Assembly: GCF_003149535.1 (NCBI RefSeq)
Contig: NZ_QGDB01000002.1
Span: 682,001-746,000 of the forward strand
Direction: 5' to 3'
Length of the DNA stretch: 64,000 nt
Origin: Falsochrobactrum shanghaiense
Lineage (GTDB): Bacteria > Pseudomonadota > Alphaproteobacteria > Rhizobiales > Rhizobiaceae
Part shown: positions 41,566 to 52,390 of the stretch, piece by piece
How the letters are laid out: each line of letters starts with the position of its first letter
How positions within the stretch are numbered: the first letter of the stretch is position 1
The notes under the pieces: model-generated
What the model was told of the DNA's origin: nothing
The model's database searches: none
The model's input: only the letters and a program-made list of their open reading frames with translations
Translations under genes and position numbers: made by a program

Positions 41566-42972
41566 TCATTGGAAATCGAAGGCAGACAGGCCCGCGACCA
41601 TCTCATCCAGCCCAAGCGGGCGGGTCAGCGGCGGCTCGGCGCGGGTAATGCATCCCTGCCGCTCGCATAAGCGGCAAACAGGCCCGATTTCAGTGTTGAT
41701 CGATGTTCCCGCGCCGTAAACCGTTTCGCCTGCCTGCTCCAGTGCACAGGCCAGCAGCATCGCCGTTCGCCGCGGCCTTTCGTTGAAAGCGCCCTGCGGC
41801 CCCTCGATGGTGCGCGCAATCGCAAGATAGGCAGCACCATCGGGCAGTTCCACCGGCTCCACCAGCACCTGCCCCGCCTGCGCAAAAGCCGCATAGACCG
41901 GCAGCTTGGGGCATTGGCCGCCAAAGCGCATGGGGAAGCCTTCGGCCCCCGCCATGCGCAGGCGATTTCCCGCGTGATCGATCTCCATCAGGAAGAATGG
42001 CACTCCCGCAGAGCCGGGGCGCTGCAATGTCGTCAAACGGGTCGCCGCCTGCTGGAACGACACACCAAAACGCGAGCGCAGCACATCCACATCATAACGG
42101 GCGCGCACCGCCGCATCGCGAAACTGCCGATAGGGCATCATCAGGGCGTGCGCTGCATAGCGCGCCAGTTCAAATCGCGCGATGCGGCGCGCTTCACCCG
42201 ACGAAAGTTTCAGCCCTTCCGTTTCGGCACCGATCACCACCTGCATGCGGATCAGCGCCGCTTCCATGGCGACCTCCTGCAACTGGTCGAAAGGCGACAG
42301 CCGCTCGGAAATGAAAAGGCGCTGCGAATGCCGGTCATAGCGCCTGCGCCAGTTGGGCATTGTGGCGACCGGCAAGGTGCGAACCGTGATGCCGTGCTCG
42401 CGCCGCAGCCATTCCTTCAATGCGGACGACAGATCACCTTCGACTTTAAGCAGGCTGAAAAAGCTTTCCGCCTCTTCTTCGATCCTCGGATAGTGATTGG
42501 ACCGCCGCGCCATCACATCGCGCACCTCGTCCAAAGGCAGGCGCGCGGCGACAAGCTGCGCTTCGCTGCCCTCGTGTGAAAGCAATTGCGACAGGTCCGA
42601 CAGACGCTGCTGCTGTTCGCGATAGGCACGGTAAAGCTTGACGATGCCGCCTGCCGCATTCGGCGCCGCCTCGCCGATTTCGACCAGTTCCTGATCGCCG
42701 GGCAGTTCCCCTGTCAAAAGCGGATCGGAAAACACTTCCTTTAGTCCCGCAATCGTCACGCCGCTTTCCGCCTGAAGACTGTCCAGATCGAGCTTGTAGA
42801 CACTCGCCAGCTTCAAAAGAAGCTGCACGGTCAAAGGGCGCTGATTGCGCTCGATGAGATTGAGATAGGAGGGCGAAATGCCCAGCGCCTCGGCCATCGC
42901 CGTCTGGGTCAGACCGCGCTCGTTGCGAATGCGCCTTATGCGCGGACCGGCAAAAATCTTGCGCTCGCTCAC
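41566..42972 (-). CDS. ScfR/RamB-type XRE regulator
   Basis: The 468-aa protein has an N-terminal XRE HTH (IRRIRNERGLTQTAMAEALGISPSYLNLIERNQRP), then an IrrE-type (M78) domain and a C-terminal DUF2083/ScfR domain with clustered cysteines (CRLCERQGC). It is divergent from aceA. Relatives sense short-chain fatty-acid or acetate status and control isocitrate lyase. GTG at 42972 has GGAGGGG at 7 nt; the longer frame to 43074 overlaps the promoter and is rejected. Confidence 0.87.
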   Translation of the reverse strand: MSERKIFAGPRIRRIRNERGLTQTAMAEALGISPSYLNLIERNQRPLTVQLLLKLASVYKLDLDSLQAESGVTIAGLKEVFSDPLLTGELPGDQELVEIGEAAPNAAGGIVKLYRAYREQQQRLSDLSQLLSHEGSEAQLVAARLPLDEVRDVMARRSNHYPRIEEEAESFFSLLKVEGDLSSALKEWLRREHGITVRTLPVATMPNWRRRYDRHSQRLFISERLSPFDQLQEVAMEAALIRMQVVIGAETEGLKLSSGEARRIARFELARYAAHALMMPYRQFRDAAVRARYDVDVLRSRFGVSFQQAATRLTTLQRPGSAGVPFFLMEIDHAGNRLRMAGAEGFPMRFGGQCPKLPVYAAFAQAGQVLVEPVELPDGAAYLAIARTIEGPQGAFNERPRRTAMLLACALEQAGETVYGAGTSINTEIGPVCRLCERQGCITRAEPPLTRPLGLDEMVAGLSAFDFQ

Positions 42973-42989
42973 CCGTTTCCCCTCCGTGG

Positions 42990-43160
42990 CGCTATCGCTT
43001 TTACAATTCGTGACAAGATAGCTGCAAATAAGACGTTTGACAATATTTACAATTTTACATTCCAGGTCAGTCAAGTTTGAGACAGCGTTACCTCAATTTT
43101 TGGCCAGTTAATACGGTTTTTCTGGTGAAAGGCCGGAAGAACTGTAAATTCAGTCATAGA
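42990..43160. promoter_or_regulatory. divergent aceA/ScfR control region
   Basis: TTTACAATT occurs at 43000-43008 and 43046-43054, and a palindrome-like ACTGTAAATTCAGT starts at 43141. They are candidate ScfR sites controlling both genes. Confidence 0.4.
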
Positions 43161-43216
43161 GAAAACGTACATCAACGTTCTTCCAAATCCAGCTTCCAGT
43201 GTGAGGAGACACCGAA

Positions 43217-44506
<1,290 letters not shown>

Positions 44507-44539
44507 AACCGGCCAACCAATCGAACGGGAGTAACGATA

Positions 44540-44776
44540 ATGGCTTCGATTTCACGCGTTAAGGAAAGAGCGGAAGAGCAATCTTCCTCGATGAATACCG
44601 ACCAGCAAAGCGCAATCCGCCTGTTGGCCAACGATCTGCACCGCCTCAATCAGGCAGTCATGAATGCGGTCGAAGCCGGCGTCTCCGTCGAACTGGTCCG
44701 CTCCGCGCGTCATCATGGCGGCAGCGGCAACTGGGGTGATCTGCTCATCCCCGTTATCGTCAACAACAACAGATAG
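44540..44776 (+). CDS. small conserved protein downstream of aceA (78 aa)
   Basis: Helical, soluble, no known domain (NTDQQSAIRLLANDLHRLNQAVMNAVEAGVSVELVRS). It follows aceA by 33 nt on the same strand with CGGGAGTAACGATA before ATG, so it is probably cotranscribed. Function unknown. Confidence 0.8.
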   Translation: MASISRVKERAEEQSSSMNTDQQSAIRLLANDLHRLNQAVMNAVEAGVSVELVRSARHHGGSGNWGDLLIPVIVNNNR

Positions 44777-44907
44777 ACTCCGAAACCACCAATAATGAAT
44801 GTTTTACGGCTGGCTTTGCCAGCCGATTTTTTTAACAAAGCTGTATTTGTCAACGACGCCCGGTGCAGCTATCATGCCGAATATACGAAATCATTTTTTG
44901 GTGTTTG

Positions 44908-46338
44908 ATGTCAGCTGATACGACGGAAAAAAAGGCTACGCGCACTCCGCGTCGGCGTACTCCTCCTTATGTCAAGGCGGCACGAGGGGTAAAAAACTGG
45001 AAACAGGCGACCGAATGGCTTGCATGGCGTGACATCGAAGACATTGAATGCATTACCCCCGATCAGGCAGGGGTTGCGCGCGGCAAGATGATGCCGTCCA
45101 AGAAATTTACGTCCAATACATCGCTGGCATTGCCTTCGGCTGTGTTCATGACGACGATTTCCGGCGACTATCCCGAAGACGGCCACGGCTTCCAGTATCC
45201 CGAAGACGATGGCGATCTGAAATTGTTGCCCGACCTTTCAACGCTCTCACCCGTGCCATGGGAATCCGACCCCACGGCGCAGGTCATTTGCGATCTCGTC
45301 TATCAGGACGGGCGTGCGGTGGAATTCACACCGCGCAATGTGCTGCGCAATGTCGTCGCCGCCTATAACAAGCGCGGATTAAAGCCGGTGGTGGCCCCGG
45401 AGATCGAGTTTTACCTTGTGCAAAAAAATCCCGACCCGGATTATCCGCTGGTCCCGCCCGTCGGTCGATCAGGCCGCGCTATTGGCGGCGGACAGGGCTA
45501 TTCGATCGCTGGCGTCAATGAATTCGACGAACTGATCGACGACATCTATCATTTCTCCGAAGGTCAGGGACTGGAAATCGACACGCTGATCCACGAAGAA
45601 GGCGCAGGGCAGCTTGAAATCAACCTGCGCCATGGCGACCCGGTGGAACTGGCCGATCAGGTATTCATGTTCAAGCGCACGATCCGCGAGGCGGCACTCA
45701 AGCATGATATGTATGCCACCTTCATGGCCAAGCCCATTCAGGGCCAGCCCGGTTCGGCCATGCATATCCATCAGTCGATCGTAGACAAGAAAACCGGGCG
45801 CAATATCTTCTCGAATGAAGATGGCAGCGAGAGCGATGCATTCCGCCATTTTATCGGTGGTATGCAGCGCCATGTGCCCAATGCACTGGTCATGTTCGCC
45901 CCTTACGTCAATTCCTATCGCCGCCTGACGCCGGATGCGTCCGCACCCGTCAACGTCAAATGGGGTTATGACAACCGCACCACGGCGTTCCGCGTACCCC
46001 GTTCGGAACCGGGCGGCAGGCGTGTGGAAAACCGCATTCCCTCTTCCGACGCCAACCCCTATCTGGCGCTCGCCGCCTCGCTTGCCTGCGGCCTGATCGG
46101 GCTTATCCAGAAGATCGAGCCGGACCGGCCCGCCTCGACAAGCGTCAACACCAAGGAAATCGATCTCCCGCGCGGCCTGATCGACGCGGTGGAGCTTTTC
46201 GAAGACGATCAGGAGTTGCGCAATCTGATCGGCAGTTCCTTCGTCACCACCTATGCAGCGATTAAACGCGCCGAGTTTGAAACCTTCATGGAAGTCATCA
46301 GCCCTTGGGAACGCGAGTTCCTTTTGCTCAACGTCTGA
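44908..46338 (+). CDS. puuA: gamma-glutamylputrescine synthetase-like glutamine synthetase
   Basis: The 476-aa protein has the glutamine-synthetase catalytic core: APEIEFYL, EEGAGQLEINL, HIHQS, and NRTTAFRVPRSEPGGRRVENR. It lacks the GlnA adenylylation-loop pattern. Immediately downstream is a PuuB-like oxidase, and potFGHI is close, so the first step of putrescine catabolism (putrescine + Glu + ATP) is the best guess. Start MSADTTEKK at 44908; 15 upstream codons are rejected. Other GS-like ligases are possible. Confidence 0.85.
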   Translation: MSADTTEKKATRTPRRRTPPYVKAARGVKNWKQATEWLAWRDIEDIECITPDQAGVARGKMMPSKKFTSNTSLALPSAVFMTTISGDYPEDGHGFQYPEDDGDLKLLPDLSTLSPVPWESDPTAQVICDLVYQDGRAVEFTPRNVLRNVVAAYNKRGLKPVVAPEIEFYLVQKNPDPDYPLVPPVGRSGRAIGGGQGYSIAGVNEFDELIDDIYHFSEGQGLEIDTLIHEEGAGQLEINLRHGDPVELADQVFMFKRTIREAALKHDMYATFMAKPIQGQPGSAMHIHQSIVDKKTGRNIFSNEDGSESDAFRHFIGGMQRHVPNALVMFAPYVNSYRRLTPDASAPVNVKWGYDNRTTAFRVPRSEPGGRRVENRIPSSDANPYLALAASLACGLIGLIQKIEPDRPASTSVNTKEIDLPRGLIDAVELFEDDQELRNLIGSSFVTTYAAIKRAEFETFMEVISPWEREFLLLNV

Positions 46339-46348
46339 GCGGTTCCAG

Positions 46349-47635
46349 ATGCCCTATCAAAGCCCAATCGCGCCCGGCCTGTCATGGTACGAGGCAAGCA
46401 TAGCCGACCGACCGCAATATCCGGAAATGGATGGCGCTCGCAAAGCCGATGTCGTCATCATCGGCGGCGGCTATACAGGGATTTCCGCAGCCTATCATCT
46501 GGCCGCGCAAGGCGTGGATGTGACCCTGATTGAAGCCGCGCGCTTTGGCGACGGCGCATCCGGGCGCAATGGCGGACAATTCGGCACCGGCCAGCGCGCA
46601 TGGGCGGAAGATCTTGAAAAGCAATATGGTTTTGAACGTGCCAAGGCGCTGTTTGATGTGGCGGAAGAAGCCAAGGCCCATATGCTGGCCTTTGCTCATG
46701 AGCATGGCATCGACATGGAATATGTGCCGGGCCAGATTTCCGCCGCACACAGGCCGCGCTATCTCAAGGGTTACGAGCGCCACGCGGAACTGATGGCAAG
46801 CCGCTTCAACTATCCGCATATGCGCTATGTCGGGCGAGACGAAATGCAAGGCCTTCTTGGCACAAACCGCTATCACGGCGGCGTTTACGATTCAGGCACC
46901 GGCCACATTCATCCGTTGAAATTCCTGATCGGCACGGCCAAAGCCGCACACAAGGCTGGCGCGCATCTCTATGAAAACACCAGCGCCACCAAAATCAGCA
47001 CGGCAAGCGGGCGTGTCGAAGTAGAAACGACGCGCGGCACGATCACAGCCTCGAAAGCCCTCATTGCCGTGAACGCATATGGCGGCAATCTGGAACCGAT
47101 CAGTGCTTCGCATGTCATGCCGATCCGTTCCTTCATCGGTGCCACCGCGCCCTTGGGCCGTGACAGCTCCGTCATTCCCGGTGGTGAATCAGTCGATGAT
47201 TCGCGCTTCGTCGTGCGTTATTTCCGGCGCTCAAAGGATGGGCGTCTGCTGTTTGGCGGGCGCGAAGCCTATACCGCTGACAATCCGCGCGACATCAGCC
47301 ATCATATCCGCCGTCAGATCGCGGAAATCTACCCGGCTCTTGAAAATATCGAAATTACACATGCCTGGGGCGGATCGGTCGGCATAACCATGCCTCGCCA
47401 GCCTTTTGTTCGCGAGATCATGCCCGGTGTCATTTCTGCGGGCGGATATTCGGGCCATGGCGTCATGCTGGCCAATTATATGGGGCGGCTCTATGCCGAA
47501 GCTGTCACCGGCAGGCGTGAGAAACTCAGGCTATTTGAGGAATTGCGCGTGCCGTCCTTCCCCGGCGGGCGCAGTTTCCGCGCGCCGCTTCTGTTTCTCG
47601 CCTTGTCCTGGTACGCCTTGATGGATCGCATTTAG
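46349..47635 (+). CDS. puuB: FAD-dependent gamma-glutamylputrescine oxidoreductase-like
   Basis: The 428-aa DAO-type oxidase has the FAD motif VVIIGGGYTGISAAYHLA, GASGRNGGQFGTGQRAW and the C-terminal ISAGGYSGHGVMLANYMG. This matches PuuB/OrdL, which oxidise the amine of gamma-glutamylputrescine. The start MPYQSPIAPG lies 10 nt after the puuA stop. The TAG stop is provided by a palindromic repeat. Confidence 0.87.
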   Translation: MPYQSPIAPGLSWYEASIADRPQYPEMDGARKADVVIIGGGYTGISAAYHLAAQGVDVTLIEAARFGDGASGRNGGQFGTGQRAWAEDLEKQYGFERAKALFDVAEEAKAHMLAFAHEHGIDMEYVPGQISAAHRPRYLKGYERHAELMASRFNYPHMRYVGRDEMQGLLGTNRYHGGVYDSGTGHIHPLKFLIGTAKAAHKAGAHLYENTSATKISTASGRVEVETTRGTITASKALIAVNAYGGNLEPISASHVMPIRSFIGATAPLGRDSSVIPGGESVDDSRFVVRYFRRSKDGRLLFGGREAYTADNPRDISHHIRRQIAEIYPALENIEITHAWGGSVGITMPRQPFVREIMPGVISAGGYSGHGVMLANYMGRLYAEAVTGRREKLRLFEELRVPSFPGGRSFRAPLLFLALSWYALMDRI

Positions 47636-47785
47636 AGCATTTCCAGCAAAAGTGTGAAACGCCTCCGCAGGGAAATCAGTTCACTGGACTGATTTCTTTT
47701 CCTGCTCCGATACGTCCGGATAATGCGTAAAAACAAATAGATAGAGCGGTTCCAACGATTCCGTTTAAACAGGAGCCGCTCTAGC
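47633..47785. repeat. TAGAGC-type palindromic repeat, long copy
   Basis: Begins TAGAGCATTTCCAGCAAAAG and ends in a 12-bp inverted repeat TAGAGCGGTTCC (47742-47753) / GGAGCCGCTCTA (47772-47783). Its type is that of the short dispersed palindromic elements of Brucella and relatives (Bru-RS-like). It supplies the puuB stop codon. Confidence 0.75.
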
Positions 47786-47886
47786 AAGCAGCGCAATCAG
47801 TACCGCCCATAATCAGTACCGCATTGCCATTTCCGGCACAGCCTTTATCCTCCGCCAAAGAACCGGTTTTCTAAAGGAGAGCAACC

Positions 47887-48069
47887 ATGTGGATCATGCT
47901 GACGGATGTGAGCGGAGAGAAGGTCGCGGTCAATTTCAACCACGTTCTTTCCTATAATGCTTACGGAACCGGTACACGTATCGTGACGCTCAGCACCGAC
48001 CTGACCTTTTTCGTCAAAGAGTCGATCGAGGAAATCGAAACCAAGCTCGGCATCGACGTCAAAAGCTAG
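47887..48069 (+). CDS. small beta-rich protein (60 aa), FlbD/SwrD-like pattern
   Basis: MWIMLTDVSGEKVAVNFNHV...GTRIVTLSTDLTFFVKESIEEIETKLG resembles the strand pattern of FlbD/SwrD small proteins (L-x-G-x-x-V-N-x-x-I...T-x-V-x-L...V-x-E), but the fit is loose. AAAGGAGAGC precedes ATG. It stands alone, convergent with parE. Its TAG stop lies in another TAGAGC element. Confidence 0.72.
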   Translation: MWIMLTDVSGEKVAVNFNHVLSYNAYGTGTRIVTLSTDLTFFVKESIEEIETKLGIDVKS

Positions 48070-48086
48070 AGCGGATTCGGTGTTCC

Positions 48087-50204
48087 TTAAATATCGAGTT
48101 CTTCCACGAAAGCCGCACGATCCTGAATGAAGCGGAAGCGCGCTTCCGGCTTGGTGCCCATCAGTTCATCGACCGTATTGCGGGTTTCATCGATATAATC
48201 TTCATCGACCTGCACTCGCAAAAGCGTGCGCTTGGCCGGGTCCATCGTCGTTTCCTTGAGCTGCTCGGCGCGCATCTCGCCAAGGCCCTTGAAGCGCCCG
48301 ATCTCGATCTTGCCGCGTCCGGTAAACATGGTGCGCAGCAATTCGTCCTTATGCGCGTCGTCGCGCGCATAAGCGACCTTGCCGCCCTGGCTGAGGCGAT
48401 ATAGCGGCGGCACGGCCAGATAAAGATGGCCATTCCGGATCAGTTCCGGCATTTCCTGATAGAAGAATGTAATCAACAGCGACGCAATATGCGCGCCATC
48501 GACGTCCGCATCGGTCATGATGATAACGCGATCGTAACGCAGATCGTCTTCGCGATAATTCTTGCGCGTGCCGCAGCCCAGCGCTTGCACCAGATCGGCA
48601 ATCTGCTGGTTGGCGGTCAGTTTTTCGCGGCCCGCGCTCGCCACATTGAGAATTTTGCCGCGCAACGGAAGAATAGCCTGCGTGGCGCGGTTGCGCGCCT
48701 GCTTAGCCGAGCCGCCGGCCGAATCACCCTCGACAATGAAAAGTTCCGCGCCCGCAGCCGCGGTCTGAGTACAGTCGGCGAGCTTGCCCGGAAGGCGCAG
48801 CTTGCGTGTCGCGCTCTTGCGGACAGTTTCTTTCTCCTGCCGACGGCGCAGCCGTTCCTCCGCACGATCGACAACCCAGTCGAGCAGGCGCGACGCTTCC
48901 TGCGGCGACGCTGCCAGCCAATGATCGAACGGATCGCGGATCGCGTTTTCCACGATGCGCTGCGCTTCGGCAGTCGCGAGCTTATCCTTGGTCTGACCGA
49001 CAAATTCCGGCTCGCGAATGAAGACCGAAAGCATTGCCGCAGCCGATATCATCACATCGTCCGTGGTGATGATGGAAGCGCGTTTGTTATTGGTCAGTTC
49101 CGCATAGGCTTTCAACCCGCGCGTAAGTGCAATGCGCAGGCCCGCTTCATGAGTGCCGCCGTCGCCCGTTGGAATGGTGTTGCAATAGGAATGGACGAAA
49201 CTATCGCCGCCATACCATGACACCGCCCATTCAACCGCGCCATGCCCGCCCTGCTTTTCGGTCTTGCCAGCGAAAATTTCGCGCGTGACCTGATGTTCCT
49301 TGCCCAATGACGCGGAGAGATAATCTTTCAGGCCACCGGGGAAATGGAAAACCGCCTTTTCCGGTGTTTCCTTCTTGGGGTCGAGCAGTTGCGGATCACA
49401 ACTCCAGCGGATTTCCACGCCGCCGAACAGGTAGGCCTTCGAGCGCGCCATGCGGTAAAGCCGGTGCGGATCGAAACGCGCCGCCTTGCCGAAGATGTCC
49501 GGATCAGGATGAAAGCGAACACGCGTACCGCGGCGATTATGCACCTCGCCCAGATCTTCCAGCCCGCCCTGCGGCAGACCGCGCGAGAAACGCTGGCGAT
49601 AAAGGCGGCGATTGCGCGCGACCTCCACTTCCAGCACGTCCGAAAGCGCATTGACCACCGACACACCGACGCCATGCAGGCCTCCGGAAGTCTCATAGGC
49701 CTTGCCGTCGAATTTACCGCCTGCATGCAGCTTGGTCATGATGACTTCAAGCGTGGATTTACCGGGCATTTGCGGATGCTCGTCCACCGGAATGCCGCGG
49801 CCATTGTCTGTAACCGTCACAAAGCCGTCCACATCAATGCCGACTTCGATGAAATTGGCATGACCGGCAACGGCCTCATCCATCGAATTGTCGATGACTT
49901 CGGCAAAAAGGTGATGCAGCGCCTTCTCATCCGTGCCGCCAATATACATGCCGGGGCGCAGCCGCACGGGTTCCAGCCCTTCCAGAACCCGGATGGACGA
50001 TGCATTATAATCGTCATTCCCTGCCGCAGCAGGTGCGACCTTGGCCGCTGCGGGGACCGATGCGGGCTTCGGCGTAACTATGGACGGAGCGGACACAGGA
50101 CGAGGCGCGGCCTGCGGCGCAGCGGGGCTATTCGCCTGCTGCTCGGTCTGCCGTTCCCTGGCATTGTTGACTACTCTTGAAAAGAGATCGTTGCTGTCGT
50201 CCAT
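48087..50204 (-). CDS. parE: DNA topoisomerase IV subunit B
   Basis: The 705-aa protein has the GHKL ATPase motifs (AEVIDNSMDEA, GLHGVGVSVVNALS), a transducer region, and the TOPRIM domain (FIVEGDSAGGSAKQARN, IMTDADVDGAHI), then the gyrase-B C-terminal domain (FKGLGEM). With ParC it decatenates sister chromosomes. The disordered N-terminal tail (residues 15-45, Ala/Pro/Gln) is longer than in E. coli. Start MDDSNDLF at 50204; 48 codons further upstream are unlikely. Confidence 0.95.
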   Translation of the reverse strand: MDDSNDLFSRVVNNARERQTEQQANSPAAPQAAPRPVSAPSIVTPKPASVPAAAKVAPAAAGNDDYNASSIRVLEGLEPVRLRPGMYIGGTDEKALHHLFAEVIDNSMDEAVAGHANFIEVGIDVDGFVTVTDNGRGIPVDEHPQMPGKSTLEVIMTKLHAGGKFDGKAYETSGGLHGVGVSVVNALSDVLEVEVARNRRLYRQRFSRGLPQGGLEDLGEVHNRRGTRVRFHPDPDIFGKAARFDPHRLYRMARSKAYLFGGVEIRWSCDPQLLDPKKETPEKAVFHFPGGLKDYLSASLGKEHQVTREIFAGKTEKQGGHGAVEWAVSWYGGDSFVHSYCNTIPTGDGGTHEAGLRIALTRGLKAYAELTNNKRASIITTDDVMISAAAMLSVFIREPEFVGQTKDKLATAEAQRIVENAIRDPFDHWLAASPQEASRLLDWVVDRAEERLRRRQEKETVRKSATRKLRLPGKLADCTQTAAAGAELFIVEGDSAGGSAKQARNRATQAILPLRGKILNVASAGREKLTANQQIADLVQALGCGTRKNYREDDLRYDRVIIMTDADVDGAHIASLLITFFYQEMPELIRNGHLYLAVPPLYRLSQGGKVAYARDDAHKDELLRTMFTGRGKIEIGRFKGLGEMRAEQLKETTMDPAKRTLLRVQVDEDYIDETRNTVDELMGTKPEARFRFIQDRAAFVEELDI

Positions 50205-50496
50205 CTTTGTCCGAAAAGCTTTCTGTCTGAAACTGTCAAGACCACGTATTGTCGGCTTACGCGCCCGAATATCCTGTTGCGAATCACATGAATGATGCCA
50301 CGGGAAATCGCGAAAGGCGAATAAAGTTCGCCTTACGTTCTGCCTCATACGCTTTTATCAAAGGGTTTTGCACATTGATGGTACGATTTGCACCGGAATG
50401 GGCGCGAATGTCAAATCAACGACGCCTTTTTGATAATGACGATGGCAAGCGCCGGGCAATTGTCCTACAGCTTCTGGACGGGATGAGGAGCCAGGA

Positions 50497-51450
50497 ATGA
50501 ACACACAGGCAATGAACAAGGCGGAGATACATTCGGATCAATCCGGCAGTCATGTGCGGGGCATGGTGATCATGGTGCTGGCGGTTCTGATGCTTCCGCT
50601 GATCGATGCCATCGGCAAGTGGCTGGCCATGATGGACGATGTTCCGCCTGCAACCATAGCCTTCCTGCGTTTTGCGGTCCAATGCGTATTAATGTTCGCC
50701 ATACTCTTCGCCATGGGGGGCCTTAAAGGATTTCGCACATCGCATCTGACCGGCAATCTCGTGCGCGGCGCGTTGATCGGATTTGCAAGCCTGTGCTTCT
50801 TCATGGCGGTCAAATATATGCCGCTCGCCGACGCTATGGCCGTATTCTTCGCCGAACCGCTCATCCTCATTCTGATGTCGGCAGTTTTTCTCAAGGAAAA
50901 GATCGGCTGGCGCCGCTACAGCGCTGTAACCGTGGGCCTTATCGGCACGTTGATCGTCATCCAGCCCAGCTATGAAATTTTCGGCGCGGTTTCGCTGCTG
51001 CCGCTGTTATCGGCTGTGTGCTTTGCCACCTATCTTACGTTAAACCGGAAATACGGCGTGCAGGAATCTCCGCTCGTCATGCAATTTTATGCAGGCATCG
51101 GCGGTGGACTGCTGACAGCCGTCATCATATTCGCAACAAGAAATACGGGAATTGAAAACCTCCAGTTCAGCCTCCCGCACACCGCCTTTCCCTGGGTGCT
51201 GCTCCTGCTGCTCGGGACAATCGGCACCATCGGCCATCTGATGGTGGTGCAGGCTTTCAAGCTCGCCCCCGCCTCTCTGCTCGCGCCCTTTCAATATCTT
51301 GAAATCGTCACCGCCGTGATTGTCGGCCTGGTTCTCTTCGGTGACTTTCCCACGCCGTCGAAATGGCTGGGCATCGGCATTATTGTCGGCTCGGGCATTT
51401 ATGTCTTCATGCGCGAGCGGCAGATAAAGAGCAAAGCTGCATCCGTTTAG
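50497..51450 (+). CDS. DMT-family (EamA) transporter
   Basis: The 317-aa protein has ten hydrophobic segments in two EamA halves (FLRFAVQCVLMFAIL, FQYLEIVTAVIVGLVLFGD). Substrate unknown; such transporters export metabolites or amino acids. The N-terminal 20 residues are polar. The stop TAG belongs to the repeat that follows. Confidence 0.88.
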   Translation: MNTQAMNKAEIHSDQSGSHVRGMVIMVLAVLMLPLIDAIGKWLAMMDDVPPATIAFLRFAVQCVLMFAILFAMGGLKGFRTSHLTGNLVRGALIGFASLCFFMAVKYMPLADAMAVFFAEPLILILMSAVFLKEKIGWRRYSAVTVGLIGTLIVIQPSYEIFGAVSLLPLLSAVCFATYLTLNRKYGVQESPLVMQFYAGIGGGLLTAVIIFATRNTGIENLQFSLPHTAFPWVLLLLLGTIGTIGHLMVVQAFKLAPASLLAPFQYLEIVTAVIVGLVLFGDFPTPSKWLGIGIIVGSGIYVFMRERQIKSKAASV

Positions 51451-51551
51451 AGCGCATCCCGAAAAGCGTGAAACGGTTTTCGGACAAGATGCGCGGTAAA
51501 AACAAACCGTTAGAGCGCCGATCTGATTCCGTCAGATCGAAATGCGCTCTA
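51448..51551. repeat. TAGAGC-type palindromic repeat filling a convergent gap
   Basis: Outer ends TAGAGCGCAT and ATGCGCTCTA are inverted repeats. The element lies exactly between the DMT and lipB genes and gives both their TAG stop codons, one from each end. It may also act as a bidirectional terminator. Confidence 0.75.
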
Positions 51552-52331
51552 AGCGGCGCGCGCTCCGAAAACGGTTTCAAATGCCCTGCCCAGTGCGAGA
51601 TCGACATCATCCATCGTGACCGGCAAGCCAAGATCGACAAGGCTGGTGACGCCATGTTCGGCAATACCGCACGGCACGATGCCGCTGAAATGCTCAAGCT
51701 GCGGTTCCACATTGATTGAAATACCGTGGAAACTGACCCAGCGGCGCAGCCGGATGCCGATGGCTGCGATCTTGTCTTCGCAAGGTTCGCCATTGGCCAG
51801 CCGCGGCTTTTCGGGCCGCACCACCCAGACGCCGACGCGATCCTCGCGCCGCTCGCCCTTCACATTGAATTGCGCCAGCGTTTCAATGATCCATTCTTCA
51901 AGCGCCGCCACGAAAGCGCGCACATCCTCGCGCCTGCGCTTGAGGTCCAGCATGACATAAGCCACGCGCTGGCCGGGACCGTGATAGGTATATTCGCCGC
52001 CGCGCCCGGTCTCGAAAACCGGAAAACGGTCCGGCGTCAAAAGATCCTGCGCCCGCGCGCTGGTGCCAGCTGTATAAAGCGGCGGATGCTCCACGAGCCA
52101 GACCAGCTCGCTGGCCGTGCCCTCGCGGATAGACTGCACGCGCTCTTCCATGAAGCGCAGCGCTTCGTCGTAATCCGTCAGCCCGTCGGCGATAAGCCAT
52201 TCGACCGGCGGCGCATCCGCAGCCATCGGCAGAAAACGCGACTGCCGGGCGGTATCTTCTCGCGAAATTTGCATTTTCCCATTGAGAGCAGGCGAAAGAG
52301 GTGCGGAATTGTCGGTCATGATCGCATGCAT
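51549..52331 (-). CDS. lipB: octanoyltransferase LipB
   Basis: The 260-aa enzyme has the LipB motifs [12 protein letters not shown], the lysine in [19 protein letters not shown] and the cysteine in [15 protein letters not shown]. It moves octanoyl groups from ACP to lipoyl domains of 2-oxoacid dehydrogenases. A disordered 40-residue N-terminus precedes the domain; MTDNSAPLS four codons later is an alternative start. Confidence 0.95.
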   Translation of the reverse strand: MHAIMTDNSAPLSPALNGKMQISREDTARQSRFLPMAADAPPVEWLIADGLTDYDEALRFMEERVQSIREGTASELVWLVEHPPLYTAGTSARAQDLLTPDRFPVFETGRGGEYTYHGPGQRVAYVMLDLKRRREDVRAFVAALEEWIIETLAQFNVKGERREDRVGVWVVRPEKPRLANGEPCEDKIAAIGIRLRRWVSFHGISINVEPQLEHFSGIVPCGIAEHGVTSLVDLGLPVTMDDVDLALGRAFETVFGARAA

Positions 52332-52390
52332 ATGGCGGTTTTCTGAACGCGCTTCCAGATGTCAAATTGCCTCTGGCCACAATAAAAGCG

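Noticed and set aside
49344-50180. Plus-strand frame opposite parE
   Set aside because: Antisense of the ATPase domain of ParE; no start signal.
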